Assembly (NCBI GenBank): GCA_963576725.1
Contig: OY755252.1
Span: forward strand, 28,278,078 to 28,342,077
Reading direction: 5' to 3'
DNA length: 64,000 nt
Source: Azorinus chamasolen
Lineage: Eukaryota; Mollusca; Bivalvia; Cardiida; Solecurtidae
The notes under the pieces are model-generated. The model was not told the DNA's origin and searched no databases. It saw only the letters and a program-made list of their open reading frames with translations. Positions 10,005 to 21,235 of this stretch are shown one piece after another (position 1 is the first letter of the stretch; each line of letters begins with the position of its first letter). The position numbers and the translations under genes are program-made.

Positions 10005-10339
10005 ATCGGGTAGGGAGTTCGAGCGATGCCGACCAACCTAACTTAAGATCTAGATGAGAGGCCGAGTTACTTAGTATATGAGATATTTGGTCAGTGGTAT
10101 CTCAAAAGCTTGTTCCAATTGAAGGTAGCCAAGCTTGCATCAGATCTTATTTTGTTTCATAACATTGCATTCATTTTAATACAGTTTTGATCCAAATTAA
10201 TATGCAATAAAATCTCTCGGTCAGATAAACTTTGAACAAGTCCAGAACTTCTTATATATCATGCTTAGCCAGAAAATACAACTCTAGCAAATTGAAATAC
10301 GGGCCAAATAATGACAAATGTACTTTATAACTTTAAATG

Positions 10340-10845
10340 ATTATTGCCTCCTCATTTATTCAAATATTTGCAGATTAAATTGATTTAGCCGGCACCATGC
10401 ACCATATTCGCTGCTATACTGAATACAGGCACATTTAAACACTTAACATGATCAAACTGATTGTATTTTACTTTTTTTTGGATTAGCAACAATTGACAAA
10501 GTGTCAAACAGCATTGGTTCTAATGATAAGACATATGATTAGGCATGTCAGCCTGGTCTAATAGGTTTGCAAATGTCAGTAAGACTGTGTTTTGAAGGAT
10601 AAGGCTTACATATTTGAAAGGATTGTAATGCTTGACCTAAAGCACACTGAATAAATTATTGTTAGTAGAAAAGGACACCCCTTCCGTTTTCTACATTGAT
10701 TTATCTTGCATTTACTTTTGGAAACATTATCAGAGTGTCAAGCAGTTTGGATCCTGGTGAGACGCCGAGATTCCCGGCTTCTCATCTGGATCTAAACTGT
10801 TTGAAAAGGAATCATGGAGCCGGCCATTGACGGCTAAAGGTAAAT
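10340..10845 (+). repeat. Family L repeat next to a family G hairpin core
   Basis: Family L sequence (CAAATATTTGCAGATTAAAT near 10360) is followed by spacer and a G core near 10740-10805. The core arms are CAGTTTGGATCC and GGATCTAAACTGTTTG, around GACGCCGAGATTCCCGGC. It ends GACGGCTAAAGGTAAA. The element ends are not exact. Confidence 0.5.
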
Positions 10846-10969
10846 AGACAGGACTTTTCGTAAATCAATAAAATGAACAATCCATGATTGCACATTGTGA
10901 TTTGTTGGTATTTAGGTAAAGTAGACCTTATCACACTTTACAAGCCTGAACATACGACTCTGCTCCAAA

Positions 10970-11102
10970 TCAGCACATGCTCTATATATCACAATGGTTT
11001 CAAACTACACAATTATAAATTTCCATTCCTCTAGTAAATGCTCCTTTTCGGTAGATTTATCCAATGAGGTAGGATCTGAAATTAGCTTATGAGGGAATTT
11101 AA
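10970..11102. mobile_element. Family H MITE, right half
   Basis: TATCACAATGGTTTCAAACT, AAATGCTCCTTTTCGGTAGA and the terminal GAGGGAATTTAA match the right half of family H. The hairpin's left arm has been lost. Confidence 0.6.
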
Positions 11103-11200
11103 TATTCAAACAGTATAATATTTGATGCGGCGCCGAGTTACTCCGAGTGACTCATTTTTATCCAAAGTGTTTACGAGGTCATCACAGATTCAAAGACAGC
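11103..11200. repeat. Family G core remnant
   Basis: CAAACAGTATAATATTTGATG with GGCGCCGAGTTACTCCGAG near 11130 is a decayed G hairpin. Ends are not recognisable. Confidence 0.4.
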
Positions 11201-11213
11201 AGGCTAAATTTCC

Positions 11214-11463
11214 ATAAGCCTTTTCCTGTTGTATATTCATGTAAGAAATAATAAGGTCATGAATATTAATTAGATTATTTTTTATAATGTCATATAAACA
11301 CTGGTCATTTTGGCTCAGGCAGAAGCTGTAGAATCAGATGTATATTACACCATAAGCAAAAAGAGCAGATCCTGATTAGACGGCTCGTATAAGAGCCGTC
11401 TGATCTGGGTCTACTCTGTTTGCAGATGTGTAAAAATGCGTTTACATAAGGGAAAGGGCTAAT
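11214..11463. mobile_element. Family A MITE
   Basis: CCTTTTCCTGTTGTATATTC at the left and GGGAAAGGGCTAA at the right. The core near 11355-11420 has apex GGCTCGTATAAGAGCC. The CRE-like motif has decayed to AGGTCATG. Confidence 0.75.
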
Positions 11464-11734
11464 CAGGAGTTTACGTAATTTAAAAAAAAATGAACAGTTC
11501 ATTATTGCTGTACTTGTTACACAAGGTCAAACTATTCAAACATAAGAACGTTCGGCGTTCACGAAGACCGAAACCGTTTGACAGTCAAGTGCCGTTTAGC
11601 AGAAAAATGAATATGTTGAAGCAACACTTTAGCACCAACTACATAACGAATAAATTATTTGGGTTGTGTTTAATTAACTCACTATGGCGTCACATATCCA
11701 TCGTTCAGAAAGGCATGTTCCTACAAGAGCAGTC

Positions 11735-11886
11735 TATATCCATGCTTATAAAACCTTTTAGTTGAGTCTGAGTTCGTTCTCAAGCTTTTGATTGGTCGGA
11801 TTTGAGCCTTTGGCTAACATCTCAACAATCAAAGGATTGCGAACGAACCCAGACTCAACTTAAAAGTTTTATAAGCATGGATCCTG
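11735..11886. mobile_element. Family D MITE
   Basis: ATCCATGCTTATAAAACC at the left and TTTTATAAGCATGGATCC at the right. The inner arms are CTCAAGCTTTTGATTGGTC and a diverged partner. Confidence 0.78.
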
Positions 11887-11889
11887 ATC

Positions 11890-12104
11890 TTGGTCTACAC
11901 TCTGCAACGATGTGTATGAAGTAAGGATGAAAGCTTGTTGAAATATTACTCACTACTAAATGTAATAGGAAACACACTTACGCCAATTTGATTTAATTGG
12001 TCTGAAACTAATTTATCTTTATTTAAAAAAGAGTGTCTCTAAGCATTTATTATGCAAAGTTACATGACATAAGTGTTGAACAATGACTAAACATGAATAC
12101 ATGA
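11890..12104. repeat. Dispersed repeat family K, copy 1
   Basis: AGCATTTATTATGCAAAGTT and the following GTTGAACAATGACTAA match diverged segments at about 19050 and 40900. No termini or coding capacity are visible. Confidence 0.4.
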
Positions 12105-12172
12105 TTAACCCTTTCCCTCATATAAACGTGTTTTTCTATATAAAGGAGCCATCTGATCAGTGTCTGCTTATC
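12105..12172. mobile_element. Family A MITE, deleted remnant
   Basis: TTAACCCTTTCCCTCATATA begins at 12105, but only about 60 bases follow, including AGGAGCCATCTGATCAGTG from the hairpin. It abuts the next element at 12173. Confidence 0.6.
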
Positions 12173-12420
12173 TTAACTCTTTCGGCGCCAATGTCGCCTG
12201 TTGGCACAATTGAAAACAGTGCAGTCCCAGGTCAGATGCCGCCCTTTCATGGCGGTATCTGACCTGGGACTTCACTGTTTTCTGTATGTTTTTAGCCCAA
12301 GCATACACGTTGTTTTAGAAATGTTTTACTAATAAACCTTTATTATTTAGTTTAGAATTATATTTAATATGAAATTATTATTGCAGACGACACTTTAAAA
12401 TTTGGCGCCAAAAGAGTTAA
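12173..12420. mobile_element. Family F MITE, complete copy
   Basis: TTAACTCTTTCGGCGCCAA at the left, TTGGCGCCAAAAGAGTTAA at the right. The core near 12218-12285 pairs GAAAACAGTGCAGTCCCAGG with its complement around GATGCCGCC. TTAA is at 12173-12176 and 12417-12420. Confidence 0.87.
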
Positions 12421-12897
12421 TTGGTAAGGTTCGAAACGGAACCGTAATATGCATCAACTCCAGGAACATCGCTAAGATGGTTATGTATGTATAACGTGAG
12501 CGCGCACTTCATTTCTGTTTCTAGTGTTGCTGTGTATTTCTTAATGTCCTGCCTGACGTCTGCTCTATTCATCATATAGCGTTTATAATAAGGAAATTGA
12601 ATTATGCTATGATGGAGAGCTTAGCGTGCACAGAGACGCAGAAAGAGAGTAAACGAGACATGTGTTATAGCAGAAGAATAGCTATAAATTTGCAAGAACA
12701 TACAGAGTCGTATGTTCAGGCTTGTAAAGTGTGATAAGGTCTGCTTTACCTAAATACCAACAAATCACAATGTGCATATGGTAACATTTCAGGTATTGAT
12801 CCTAGCATTGAACCTAAATAATGACACCAAACAGTGTACAATGAAAGGTCCTTTGAACCGGACGTTCAAATAAGTATGAATTTAGGTCTTGAAACAT

Positions 12898-13046
12898 GTG
12901 ACAGCTTAATGCAAGATGAAAGTAATGTAGAAAGCTCATTTAGGAGCTTTTTGCATGACTTTCACCCTGCATTACACAGACACATTCCTAAAATTAACTA
13001 TTATTCTCTACTAGATATCCGGTTTAGAAGGGTTTTACTTTATTTA
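12898..13046. mobile_element. Family E MITE, left end lost
   Basis: GCTTAATGCAAGATGAAAGT and GACTTTCACCCTGCATTA flank a GAAAGCTCATTTAGGAGCTT apex near 12938. The right end CCGGTTTAGAAGGGTTTTA is present. Confidence 0.6.
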
Positions 13047-13437
13047 CATTTAAGCTGTCTGTATGTATTTAGATAAGCATTTCCATGATTGCAAACACAC
13101 CAAGAAAATGTATATTTATGCGCGATTGTGTTTTTGTTTTCAGTATATTTTAGCGTAAACCAAGTGTACCTAAACTTATATTCAACATCTCTCCATCTGA
13201 CCTGCTTGAATATGGACCTATGTGTGCGCCTCAACATAAAACCAGCTTTTGACACGCTGGAAGTACTTTCTCATAATGGTTCGGATCGAAGTACAATGTT
13301 TGGTAGTAGTTATGAAAAAGAGACAATGCACCTTTTCAAATGAATCCACATATAAAAAGATGCACAACTGTACGAGTACATATATATATATTACTTTTTC
13401 AAGCAGACAAATGTGATATATTGTTTCTTGATATGGA

Positions 13438-13664
13438 TTAACCCTTTTGGCGCCAACTTTCTAATTGTCGTCTACAACCCAGTGCTGTTAAAACATTTTG
13501 GTAAAATAAGGATATGATATAAATAAATTTGAATTTCAAAGGAATAAATCACAAATATAGAACTAGAGACTGAGACAAAAGGTGAAGTCCCTGATCAGAC
13601 GCCGCCTTGGGACTGCACTATTTGTCGTGGTGCATGTTTGCGACATTTGCGGTGAAAGGTTTAA
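13438..13664. mobile_element. Family F MITE
   Basis: TTAACCCTTTTGGCGCCAA at the left, GACATTTGCGGTGAAAGG then TTTAA at the right. Half of the core hairpin is deleted: GATCAGACGCCGCCTTGGG joins the right arm directly. Confidence 0.78.
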
Positions 13665-13888
13665 TGCTACAGCTTCCAGACGTTGTGAATTATGACAGAA
13701 AAAGAGCACAATCCTCTTCACATCACTGTCAGATATGGCAAAACTCGTCTATATAGTATGATTAGGCAACTTGGTAGAGAAGCTAGTGATGTGTATATTA
13801 TTCAATGTTTACCTTATTATTATGTTTCGGGAATAAATGCGAAACAGTATATTGTAAATGGTACGTATATGCTTCGGTGCACGGCATC

Positions 13889-14135
13889 TTAGTCCTTTAT
13901 TCCATGAATATCAATGTAAGACGAATGACACCATGAATATTAATTAGATTATTTATAATTTTAGTACATGGACACAGGGAATGTTTCCAATGACAGCGCA
14001 TTTAGAATCATATCTACATGTATATTATATCATAAGCAAACAGAGCAGACCCTGACCAGACGGCTCCTACAGAACATTTATCTACTCTGTTTGCAAAGGC
14101 GTAGAAAATCGTATTTAAGGGATAAACTAAGAATT
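13889..14135. mobile_element. Family A MITE, decayed
   Basis: The segments TTATTCCATGAATATCAATG, ACACCATGAATATTAATTAG and GCAAACAGAGCAGACCC appear in family A order. One hairpin arm is damaged after GGCTCCTACAG. Confidence 0.65.
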
Positions 14136-14379
14136 GTCACCAGTAAAACAACATTTATACGCAGTTTTCTCACAGAAATAATTTTGAAACAATATAGGTT
14201 TCTATTTCGTCTCAATTAACAACTGCTGGGGTTAAACGAATGCACCTAAGAATTAAAGAATCACGTTGAATGCTGAAAAACATAATTGCTTTGGCATACT
14301 TTAAATATGGGCGCCATTTTACTAATTGCATTTCTCAAGTCTCATACAAATATTTCTATTATGCACAAAATAGACTGGA

Positions 14380-14700
14380 ATATGCTTAAGCCTTTGCGGA
14401 TCGATTATGACTCAATATAATTCAGTTAAGCCGGCACTGTGTGCCACATTAGATGTAAATGCTAAATACACATGCAGTTCAACACTTATCATATTCAACC
14501 GCGAATACATGTGTGTTTCGTTTATTGTGGACTAACTCCAGTTATTCAGAAAACAACTACTGATCGACTCTAAAACGGCTTGGATCTGACTACACGTGCC
14601 ATTACTAGGCATGCTATAGGATCTGACTACACGTGTTATTACTAGGCATGCTATAGGATCTAAACTGTTAGCAAATGCATGTCAGATTGTTTTGCATGAA
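14380..14700. repeat. Family L repeat plus short direct repeat
   Basis: Around 14400-14500 the sequence AGTTAAGCCGGCACTGTGTG matches family L. At 14580-14660 a 36-base segment (GGATCTGACTACACGTG, then TTACTAGGCATGCTATA) is present twice in tandem. Confidence 0.5.
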
Positions 14701-14707
14701 ACAAGTG

Positions 14708-14954
14708 TTAACCCTTTCGGCGCCGAATTTCTAATTGTCGTCTGCAATCCAACTTTTGTTAAATCTTTCGGTGCAATAAGAAAAGGAGATTAATAAATAC
14801 AAATTTCAAAGGAATAAAGCACAGATATAGAAATAGAGATTGAGACAAAAAGTGAAGTCCCTAATCAGACACCGCCTTGAAAAGGCGGCGTCTGATCTTG
14901 GACTGCACTATTTGTCGTGGTGTATTTATGCGACATCGGCGGTGAAACGGTTAA
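14708..14954. mobile_element. Family F MITE
   Basis: TTAACCCTTTCGGCGCCGAA at the left and GACATCGGCGGTGAAACGG then TTAA at the right. The complete core hairpin near 14858-14910 has apex GCCTTGAAAAGGC. Confidence 0.85.
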
Positions 14955-14979
14955 CTGTTTAAAAAGGTGTTAAAGTTTG

Positions 14980-15158
14980 TTAACCAATTCGCTCATATTG
15001 ACGCCTACTCTCGCTCTGTAAATCCATTGCTTTATTTATGACAATGGTTTAAAAACTGCACCTTTGCAACATTTCCCGTTTTTCTAGAAAATGTGTCTTT
15101 TCAGTAGAATTATTCAAAGAGGTTGGGTCTAAAAATGGCAAACAAGGAAATTGGTAAA
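14980..15158. mobile_element. Family H MITE, hairpin partly lost
   Basis: TTAACCAATTCGCTCATATT at the left; ATTCAAAGAGGTTGGGTCT and a degraded right end. The central GAGCATTTGCTC hairpin is reduced to one arm. Confidence 0.65.
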
Positions 15159-15822
15159 CCAGAATTTTATGTAATGCAATAAAATGAACATGATTTCAGT
15201 ACTTGTTGCACAAGGACACACGTTTTAAACATTAAACTTTCGGCGCCTCTTGAAGATCCAAACTGTTTGACAACTAATTGCAGTTGTGTACACTTTTGAA
15301 TAATTAATTTGATTTTGCAAATGACGTAATCAAAACTATGTGAACTATTTTTGCTCATTATAAAGTGATGTGGTGGTAATCTTTCTTTCTCACACACTCT
15401 GCAAAACGAGTATGTTAGAACTAGTATTATACAATACTAATATTATCAATTGATGACATGGGAAAGCATTCGAACTTCTGTTTCACTTGCCAGATTGACT
15501 ATATCATCATATTCGATTGCATCATTTGACCATCTTTAGCATGTGTTGACGCAGGGTTGACGTACTATATTAATCAGAACACCTAAATCTCTTTTGTGTC
15601 TATGTGTTCACACTGTGTCTGAATACCGCGTTGTATTGTGGCCGGTTGTTCATCAATCTCGTTGCTACACATGGAGAAAGTGGTCTGGTTCCTAAAACTT
15701 TAGAATTTTACATGTAATTCGGTTTCTGCTAATGCAAACAGTTCCGATCCAGATAAGAGGTTTGACCAGGATACACCTTGTTTGACACTGGGCATATTTA
15801 TAAAACAACGTGCACACACCAT
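15159..15822. other. Spacer with a decayed G-like core
   Basis: No gene seen. Near 15745-15790, GCAAACAGTTCCGATCCAGA and CCTTGTTTGACACTG look like a decayed family G hairpin. TTTCGGCGCC near 15238 is a possible family F end. Confidence 0.4.
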
Positions 15823-16046
15823 TTAACCCATTTTGCGACCACGATTCCATATATGGGACGTAGGCAAACAGTGTAGACTCTGATCAGACGCCGCATTTTG
15901 CGGCGTCTGATCAGATTCTACACTGTTTGCTGACATGAAGTTCAATATAAAACAAAACTGAAAATTTAGACCAGACATTCCTTAGATAAAAATGGACTAA
16001 TATAATATATAAACATAGAAGAATCCACTAGGAGCAAATGGGTTAA
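15823..16046. mobile_element. Family C MITE
   Basis: TTAACCCATTTTGCGACCA at the left; GGAGCAAATGGGTTAA at the right (16043-16046). The core at about 15865-15930 is a nearly perfect hairpin with apex CGCATTTTGCG. Confidence 0.87.
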
Positions 16047-16104
16047 TAACTGAAGTAGATATTTATACAAACGTTTGCTCTTTCGTCGTTATTGGAGAAC
16101 CCAT

Positions 16105-16225
16105 GTGGACTTTTGCAAACAGCTCGGATCAAAACAGAGACACGGACTAACTGGGTGTCTCATCAGGATCCAAACAATTTGACACTCTTAGTATGTTTGA
16201 AAATGTAATTGAAGAACTCTTCATA
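16105..16225. repeat. Family G-like hairpin core
   Basis: GCAAACAGCTCGGATC and GGATCCAAACAATTTGACAC flank an ACTAACTGGGTGTCTCATC segment. The ends are not identifiable. Confidence 0.45.
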
Positions 16226-16657
16226 TTTAAACCTGAAATGCAGGTGATTTAATTGGCGGAGAAATGATTACAGTAGAGTTTGGTTTCAACATTGTAACAT
16301 TTCTCCAACATGAGATTGTTTATTGATAGGTCTGCCCAATTTCATCGTAGCCAGCATCTAATTAGAATTATCATGCCTGTATTGTTGTTATTTATTTGTG
16401 AAATAGAACACCAATGTAGTAATGCACGAACACAAGAGCAGGATGCACTTTGATATTATTATGTATATATTAGCCATAAGAAAACCTTGTATTTTATATG
16501 CTCGTACACTTAACATAGAACAAAATTCAGGCTGGGAAGTCTCCATAATACGACCAACAAATAAAGAAGACTCATTCTGGATTCTAAATACAAATGTTTG
16601 TTTGTTAATGCAGAACAGATGTGACACCTTTGTTCCGCATTAAGCAACCATATGGTG

Positions 16658-16857
16658 TACAGTAAAACCCCTCAAAGCCGGAATTCTAGTAGAGAGAAGT
16701 TATATACTTTTATACAGATGGCTGCTTAATGCAGGGTGAAAATCATACAGAAATCTCTCAGACGAGGATGACTTTCACCCTGCATTAAGCTATCACCTGT
16801 CTCCAGGACCGATATTTATATTAAATTTAACGTCCTGCTTAGAGGGGTTTTATTGTA
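16658..16857. mobile_element. Family E MITE, complete
   Basis: TACAGTAAAACCCCTCAAAG at the left and AGAGGGGTTTTATTGTA at the right, with TA on both sides. Internal GCTTAATGCAGGGTGAAAA pairs with GACTTTCACCCTGCATTAAG. The ends resemble pogo/Tigger inverted repeats (TA target). Confidence 0.82.
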
Positions 16858-16869
16858 TATGATAATAGT

Positions 16870-17104
16870 TTAACCCATTTGCTCCCGGTGGATTTTTCCA
16901 TGTTTATACATGTATATTGGATTAGTCCATTTTTTATCTAAGGAGTGCATGGCCTAACTTTTCAATTGCGTTTTGTTTTATATTGAAATTTCTACCTGAA
17001 AACAGTGTAGACTCTGATCAGACGCCGCATTATGCGGCGTCTGATCAGAGTTTACACTGTTTGCCTACGTCCTATATATGGGATAGTGGGAGCAAATGGG
17101 TTAA
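16870..17104. mobile_element. Family C MITE, reverse orientation
   Basis: TTAACCCATTTGCTCCCGG (16870) and GGGAGCAAATGGG then TTAA (17101-17104). The core at about 17000-17065 has apex GCCGCATTATGCGGC. Confidence 0.88.
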
Positions 17105-17226
17105 TAACACACGTGATAGCTCTGTAGCGAGATTCTACTGTATTTTCCCCTGGAAGAATGAAATTTCAAAATTGAATGTTACACAATTGTTTAACCATAA
17201 AGTCCATTTGGTATAAAGAGGTATGA

Positions 17227-17239
17227 GGGGGGGGGGGGG
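17227..17239 (+). repeat. Poly-G run
   Basis: A run of about 13 G. A similar run occurs near 56307 at the end of a family A element. Confidence 0.9.
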
Positions 17240-17249
17240 TTAATGGCAA

Positions 17250-17888
17250 GTAGTGCAGCCTCTCATTTGGTTCTGCACTGTGTGCAAGTATACTCATCTT
17301 CAGCATGCGAAGGGTTATTAGCTAGATTGATGAAACATAGTCGGTATGTAGTTGTAAGATGTTTTGAAATGCCTTTGCTTTGTCTCACGTATTTTCTGCC
17401 GGCGTTTTGGTAATGATTGAGATCTTGAATGTGGCTTTACATGCTTGACTTGACTATTTTTTATTAAATCTTTAAATCTGATTCATCTGTCACAGAATAC
17501 AGAATAGTGTCTTCAATGTTTGCTAACTTCATCTTCGAATATAAACGACCAGTACTATATTTTGTTCTGACTTCATTCACTTGACTGGAGCTAATTGTAC
17601 AATATGAAGATGACACAAAGAACACGCGCAGTACACTAAAACTGACTGGATAATATATGTATACTATTTGAACCTGATTGAAACGTTTCGTCCCATCGTG
17701 ATTGAACGGATACTATTAACCAAGTCATTCGGTATAGAAGCAATTCAACTATACAGCCATAAACATATAGTCCGCCAGTCACCACTATAGTGCAGACCGT
17801 GTAGACCCAGATAAGAGAGTTCCTATAGGATGCTCTATGCTTTGGCCTTAGCAAATCAACATATTCTGTATATTTTTTAAAGATTTGC
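17250..17888. other. Spacer, no gene seen
   Basis: An 89-residue minus-strand frame at 17636-17905 has no recognisable domain and overlaps the start of a family C element. Confidence 0.4.
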
Positions 17889-18119
17889 TTAACCCATTTG
17901 CTCAAAGTGGATTATTCCATGCTTATATATTGGAATAGTCTATCTTTTAACTAAGGAGTTTCTGGTCTAAATTTTCATTTTGGTTTTGTTTTATATTGAA
18001 TTTCCTATCAGCAAACAGTGTATACCCTGATCAGACGCCTGGTGATGCGGCGTCTGATCAGAGTCTACACTGTTTGCCTACGTCCCATATATATGTGATC
18101 GTGGTAGCAAATGGGCTAA
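17889..18119. mobile_element. Family C MITE
   Basis: TTAACCCATTTGCTCAAAG at the left; GTAGCAAATGGGCTAA at the right, the last TTAA mutated to CTAA. The core at about 18015-18080 has a mutated apex. Confidence 0.85.
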
Positions 18120-18149
18120 TTAATATTCATGGAGGGCAGGGTGATGGAA

Positions 18150-18190
18150 CTATATGGCGGGCTAAGGGTAAATGGCGGGCTAAGGGTAAA
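18150..18190 (+). repeat. Short tandem duplication
   Basis: GGCGGGCTAAGGGTAAAT occurs twice head to tail. Confidence 0.85.
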
Positions 18191-18330
18191 TGTACTATCC
18201 ATCAAATAGCTTATGTCGGAATCCTCCTGGAAGGTTTTAAGAATGTTTTACCCAATTGTGCCCACTGTCCCTTAAAAACAAAGGCAAATAGTGTAGACCC
18301 AGATCAGAATACTCATGAAGGAGACTCTGA

Positions 18331-18542
18331 TTAAACTTAGGCTGCTAAACAAATTATTTTTGCAGTCTTTTTCACGTAGTGCATTTCAAAATTCAAGCTA
18401 AGATTAATTTGTGTACTGAAATGCAAGCAGGGTGTCAAACAGTTTAGATCCCGATGAGACGCCGAGTTACTCGGCGTCCCATCTGGATCCAAACTGTTTG
18501 CATATATACTTACTCATCCACCCATAGCAGGCTAGAGGTTAA
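18331..18542. mobile_element. Family G MITE
   Basis: TTAAACTTAGGCTGCTAAAC at the left and AGCAGGCTAGAGGTTAA at the right. The core near 18432-18500 pairs CAAACAGTTTAGATCCCGAT with its complement through GACGCCGAGTTACTCGGCGTC. Confidence 0.83.
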
Positions 18543-18642
18543 GGTCTGTGTTATTTGCTGAATCAATAACATGTACATGCCTTAAATAAGCAAATGAGCT
18601 GTTGCTACATCCACTCAAAATAAAGAGAGGATGGATTCCTAA

Positions 18643-18891
18643 TTAACCCTTCGCTTGCTGAATTTTAAAATACATTTCTCCTTCTTTACCCATGCCCTGT
18701 TGTATAAGTACATATATCTTCACTGTGTACAAGTATTCGCTGTACAATCACTGCTGTGGAGTGCACTGGTTGCACAATCAACTTGTAAATAGTGCAGACC
18801 CTGATGAGACAGCTCCTGCAGGAGCTGTCTCATCTGGGTCTTCACTATTTACAGGTAGGTATATTGACGTGAATAGCAAGTGAAGGGTTAA
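18643..18891. mobile_element. Family B MITE, copy 2
   Basis: TTAA at 18643-18646 and 18888-18891, ends CCCTTCGCTTGCT and AGCAAGTGAAGGG. The core hairpin is centred on GCTCCTGCAGGAGC near 18816. Confidence 0.9.
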
Positions 18892-18949
18892 GATCTGGAT
18901 GGAGTTTTCCTCCAATAATAAAAATATGGTCATAAATGAGTTAAGATAT

Positions 18950-19200
18950 CTTGACAGATTTCACACTAACAAATCCAACGGGAAATAGCGTTGACACTAT
19001 TTTTTATTTAATTCGTTGGATGAGAATTCCTCTTTACCGGAAGAAGATTGTCGCTTAATATTTATTATGCAAAACTACATAAAACAGTATTGATAAATGA
19101 CAGGATAGAAGTGCATGCTTAGACAGTGAGCATGTAATATCACGAAACATAAACATACATCAGACTAATTTGGTTTCAACAACACCAACACTATCGGCGC
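18950..19200. repeat. Dispersed repeat family K, copy 2
   Basis: TTAATATTTATTATGCAAAA and TTGATAAATGACAGG match the copies near 12040 and 40930. Confidence 0.4.
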
Positions 19201-19426
19201 GCATCGTAGAAATGTAATTTAATCATTTTAATAATAGAGACCTTGCAAACAAATAAGGAAAATAGATACATTATCAGACAGTTGTAACAGCATAAGAAAA
19301 GCGGCCATACTTCTAATACATGTACATATATTTATTAGATCATACGTTAGGCACGCCAATTACTAGACACGATGTGTCGAAAACCCAACATAGAGCGAAA
19401 AAGTAGTTATTACCCTAATGAGCGTT

Positions 19427-19664
19427 TTAATCCATTCCCGCATATTGACGCCTTTTGATGCCTCTGTAAAAGTCTCTTTGTGAAGCCATTCTGATAATTA
19501 GAGTATTTGCTCCATATGAACAAATGCTCTATTTATCACAATTATTTCAAAACTACACAATTCTAAAATGTTCCTAGTAATTGTTTTATCTAGTGAATGC
19601 TACTTTTCGGTAGTTTTATTCAATGTGGTTGGATCTAAAGATAGACTATGAGGAAATGGGTTAA
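19427..19664. mobile_element. Family H MITE
   Basis: TTAATCCATTCCCGCATATT at the left, ATGAGGAAATGGG then TTAA at the right. The inner hairpin around GAGTATTTGCTCCATATGAA is complete but mutated. Confidence 0.8.
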
Positions 19665-19836
19665 AATTAGTTGTTGCCATTCGATCAATACTTTCTCATA
19701 TAACTATTTTTGTTCCGCATGATATGGGTTAATCCTTTATATAAACGCTCATATACACACCTTTTCAAGCCTGTGCAAATAGGTCAGTGTCTGCACATTT
19801 TACGTATGACGTTACGTATGACTACATATTCTACAC

Positions 19837-20026
19837 ATAAAGTAAACCCCTTTGAACCGGAATTCTAGTAGAGAAGACTTTAGATATTTTTGGCAGGTGG
19901 CTCTTTAATGCAGTTTGAAACTCATGCAGAAAGCTCCTCTCTTTCACTCTGCAGTAAGCTCTCATCTGTATCCAATACCGATATTCATACTAAATTTAAC
20001 GTCCGGTTTAAAGAGGTTTTCATGTA
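19837..20026. mobile_element. Family E MITE, decayed
   Basis: AGTAAACCCCTTTGAACCGG at the left and GTTTAAAGAGGTTTTCATG at the right, with the inner GCAGAAAGCTCCTCTC hairpin partly deleted. Confidence 0.7.
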
Positions 20027-20353
20027 CTAAAACCTTATATGTGTATGTATGTTATATAAAATTATAAATATTTAGATGATAAAATATTTAGCATCGGTAT
20101 TTCTTTCAGGAATATTGAACAGATGAAGGGTCAGTATATAGCCATCTCACAATCTGATCGCAGCAGTTGGAATCCAATTAAATTCCGCCATGTACTGTCT
20201 CTATATTGACAACGTAAGCAACGGGCTTTATTGGTTGACTTTATGTTAATAAAGAAAATTGTCATCTAAGTGACATCATTTGAAGCGAACAAATACTAAT
20301 AAGACACATTTGCCCACTGAGGCGCATATGAGGAGACACATTGACTTTATATA

Positions 20354-20477
20354 GGACTCGAGGTTATAAAACTTTTTGCTTGAGTCTGAGATCATTCTCA
20401 CGCATCTGATTGGTCAGATTCTGAGCTTGCTTGAGAATGATCTCAGACTCAGACTCAGAGTTTTATAGCCTTGGACC
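20354..20477. mobile_element. Family D MITE, diverged short copy
   Basis: GAGGTTATAAAACTTTTTGC and GAGTTTTATAGCCTTGGACC are paired ends. The inner part has CTGATTGGTCAGATTCTGAG. Confidence 0.7.
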
Positions 20478-20479
20478 CT

Positions 20480-21192
20480 GGACAGCGGAAGTCATATTAG
20501 ACCCAACACATATTATATTGACGTTCTGAAATAGAGTAACAAATATGTGTGTATACTGGTGACGTTGTTCCTTTATTGTTTCGTGTCACCAAATATTGCG
20601 GTATTTTATGCCGTTTTTATACAACATGTAAATGTTTGTATATAAACATATCACGGATATCAAAATATCCAATAACAACAACTGCCTTTGTACTGATAAT
20701 ACGTTCCATACATCCACATGCTTAACATAAATATGTTATCGATTATACTAAACTTTATTTTTTTCAACACTCGTTTATTTGCAACGGACCCATTTTATAA
20801 AAAACAACAAGATGTATATAATTTCTCTGCAAATCAGTGTCCTTCCTGACGAGACGCCACAATATTCACAGTCTCATCTACATAAAACATGATACATTTG
20901 CCTGTAGTGCGTTCTTGATGAACATCAAAATAATAACATAGTTAAATAAATAGACGTCAGACAAGAAATTTTGAAACGACGAAAGTGCAAATCAACATAG
21001 GAAGCACAACTGAATAATCGCTCACACATACACACACAACCTTCATAGAACTGTTAGTGGTTTGTCCCACATCGACATAATATTAACACTGTCGTACAGT
21101 CAAACCGCAACCAAACTAATCGAAAACAAAAGGGCACTGCGACTTTAAACCGGGCAGCTTGGAAAAAGGCAAGATGCAAAGCCTTAAAAATA
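20480..21192. other. Spacer left of the tandem duplication
   Basis: AT-rich, no gene seen. A weak hairpin remnant (GAGACGCCACAATATTC near 20840) resembles family G. Confidence 0.4.
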
Positions 21193-21235
21193 AATACCCT
21201 TTTCAATTTTTTGAATGTCAAATGTGATATCAGAT

